From: Bacteroidales bacterium
GTDB taxonomy: Bacteria; Bacteroidota; Bacteroidia; Bacteroidales; Marinilabiliaceae
Reading direction: 5' to 3'
Assembly (NCBI GenBank): GCA_003249255.1
Contig: QKJP01000066.1
Span: 62,001-126,000 of the forward strand
DNA length: 64,000 bases
Shown: positions 63,966 to 64,000 of the stretch, in pieces
Layout of the letters: every line of letters begins with the position of its first letter
Position numbering within the stretch: position 1 is the first letter of the stretch
Translations under genes and position numbers: made by a program
The notes under the pieces: model-generated
The model's database searches: none
What the model saw: the letters and a program-made list of their open reading frames with translations, nothing else
What the model was told of the DNA's origin: nothing

Positions 63966-64000
63966 GATTCAGTAGCTCAGCTGGTAGAGCACATCCCTTT
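63966..64000 (+). tRNA. tRNA-Lys, second copy, cut by window end
   Basis: The first 35 bases are identical to those of the tRNA at 63531, up to the anticodon loop. The rest is outside the window; the identity suggests a second tRNA-Lys (UUU). Confidence 0.9.

Noticed and set aside
1-64000. CRISPR array, prophage or insertion sequence
   Set aside because: No regularly spaced direct repeats, no cas, integrase, transposase or phage structural genes were found.

Overview
The window looks like a low-GC chromosomal stretch of a Bacteroidota bacterium, most likely a facultatively or strictly anaerobic marine or sediment member of the Bacteroidales/Marinilabiliales. The reasons are promoters of the TTTG-N19/20-TAnnTTTG type, secreted proteins with a C-terminal type IX secretion (T9SS) sorting domain, a V-type ATPase operon with a DUF2764 gene, Bacteroidota families (DUF4301, DUF4105, DUF4827, DUF4197, GldI-like FKBP), and an anaerobic nitrogen and oxidative-stress gene set. 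The taxonomic placement is inference; no rRNA is present.

Layout. 1-6.1 kb: V-type ATPase operon (A partial, B, E, DUF2764, D, I, K), with REP-like palindromes and repeat debris in two intercistronic gaps; subunit K carries a sodium-type ion site. 6.2-12.8 kb: ornithine cyclodeaminase-like enzyme, a large hybrid PAS histidine kinase, a HAD phosphatase and a GT22-like membrane mannosyltransferase. 12.8-17.2 kb: C_GCAxxG protein, rubrerythrin, flavoredoxin-rubredoxin fusion and the NfnAB pair. 17.4-21.1 kb: dihydroorotate-dehydrogenase-like protein, the rpsF-rpsR-rplI operon and a GAF histidine kinase. 21.1-26.9 kb: nrfHA, hcp, a ferredoxin protein and a divergent HcpR-like regulator with a perfect palindromic operator candidate. 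Together 12.8-26.9 kb forms a redox and nitrosative-stress region.

27.4-32.7 kb: YhcC-type radical SAM protein, a secreted GH5-like glycosidase, an M50-like membrane protein and a DUF4197 lipoprotein. 33.2-37.0 kb is the most unusual stretch. On the minus strand it holds the remains of a polymorphic-toxin-like array: a short toxin-like C-terminal tail abutting a small lipoprotein gene, then a truncated and twice-frameshifted protein with two zinc-protease motifs, then a secreted partner protein, then a decayed ADP-ribosyltransferase-like fragment. 37.2-49.5 kb: housekeeping and envelope genes (DUF4301, a T9SS cargo protein, ribH, TPR protein, recF-DUF721, ndk, nrnA, FKBP lipoprotein, DUF4827 lipoprotein, MFS sugar transporter plus ROK kinase). 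49.5-61.6 kb: chemoreceptor, hrpB, gyrA, TPR protein, serine hydrolase and DUF4105 protein. 61.7-64 kb: two unrecognised genes and a tandem pair of tRNA-Lys genes, the second cut by the window edge.

No CRISPR array, prophage, insertion sequence or complete mobile element was recognised. Several dispersed degenerate repeats lie between genes. The clearest candidates for a little-described system are the toxin/immunity-like remnants at 33.5-37.0 kb and the unrecognised gene at 62.3 kb with an inverted repeat around its promoter.
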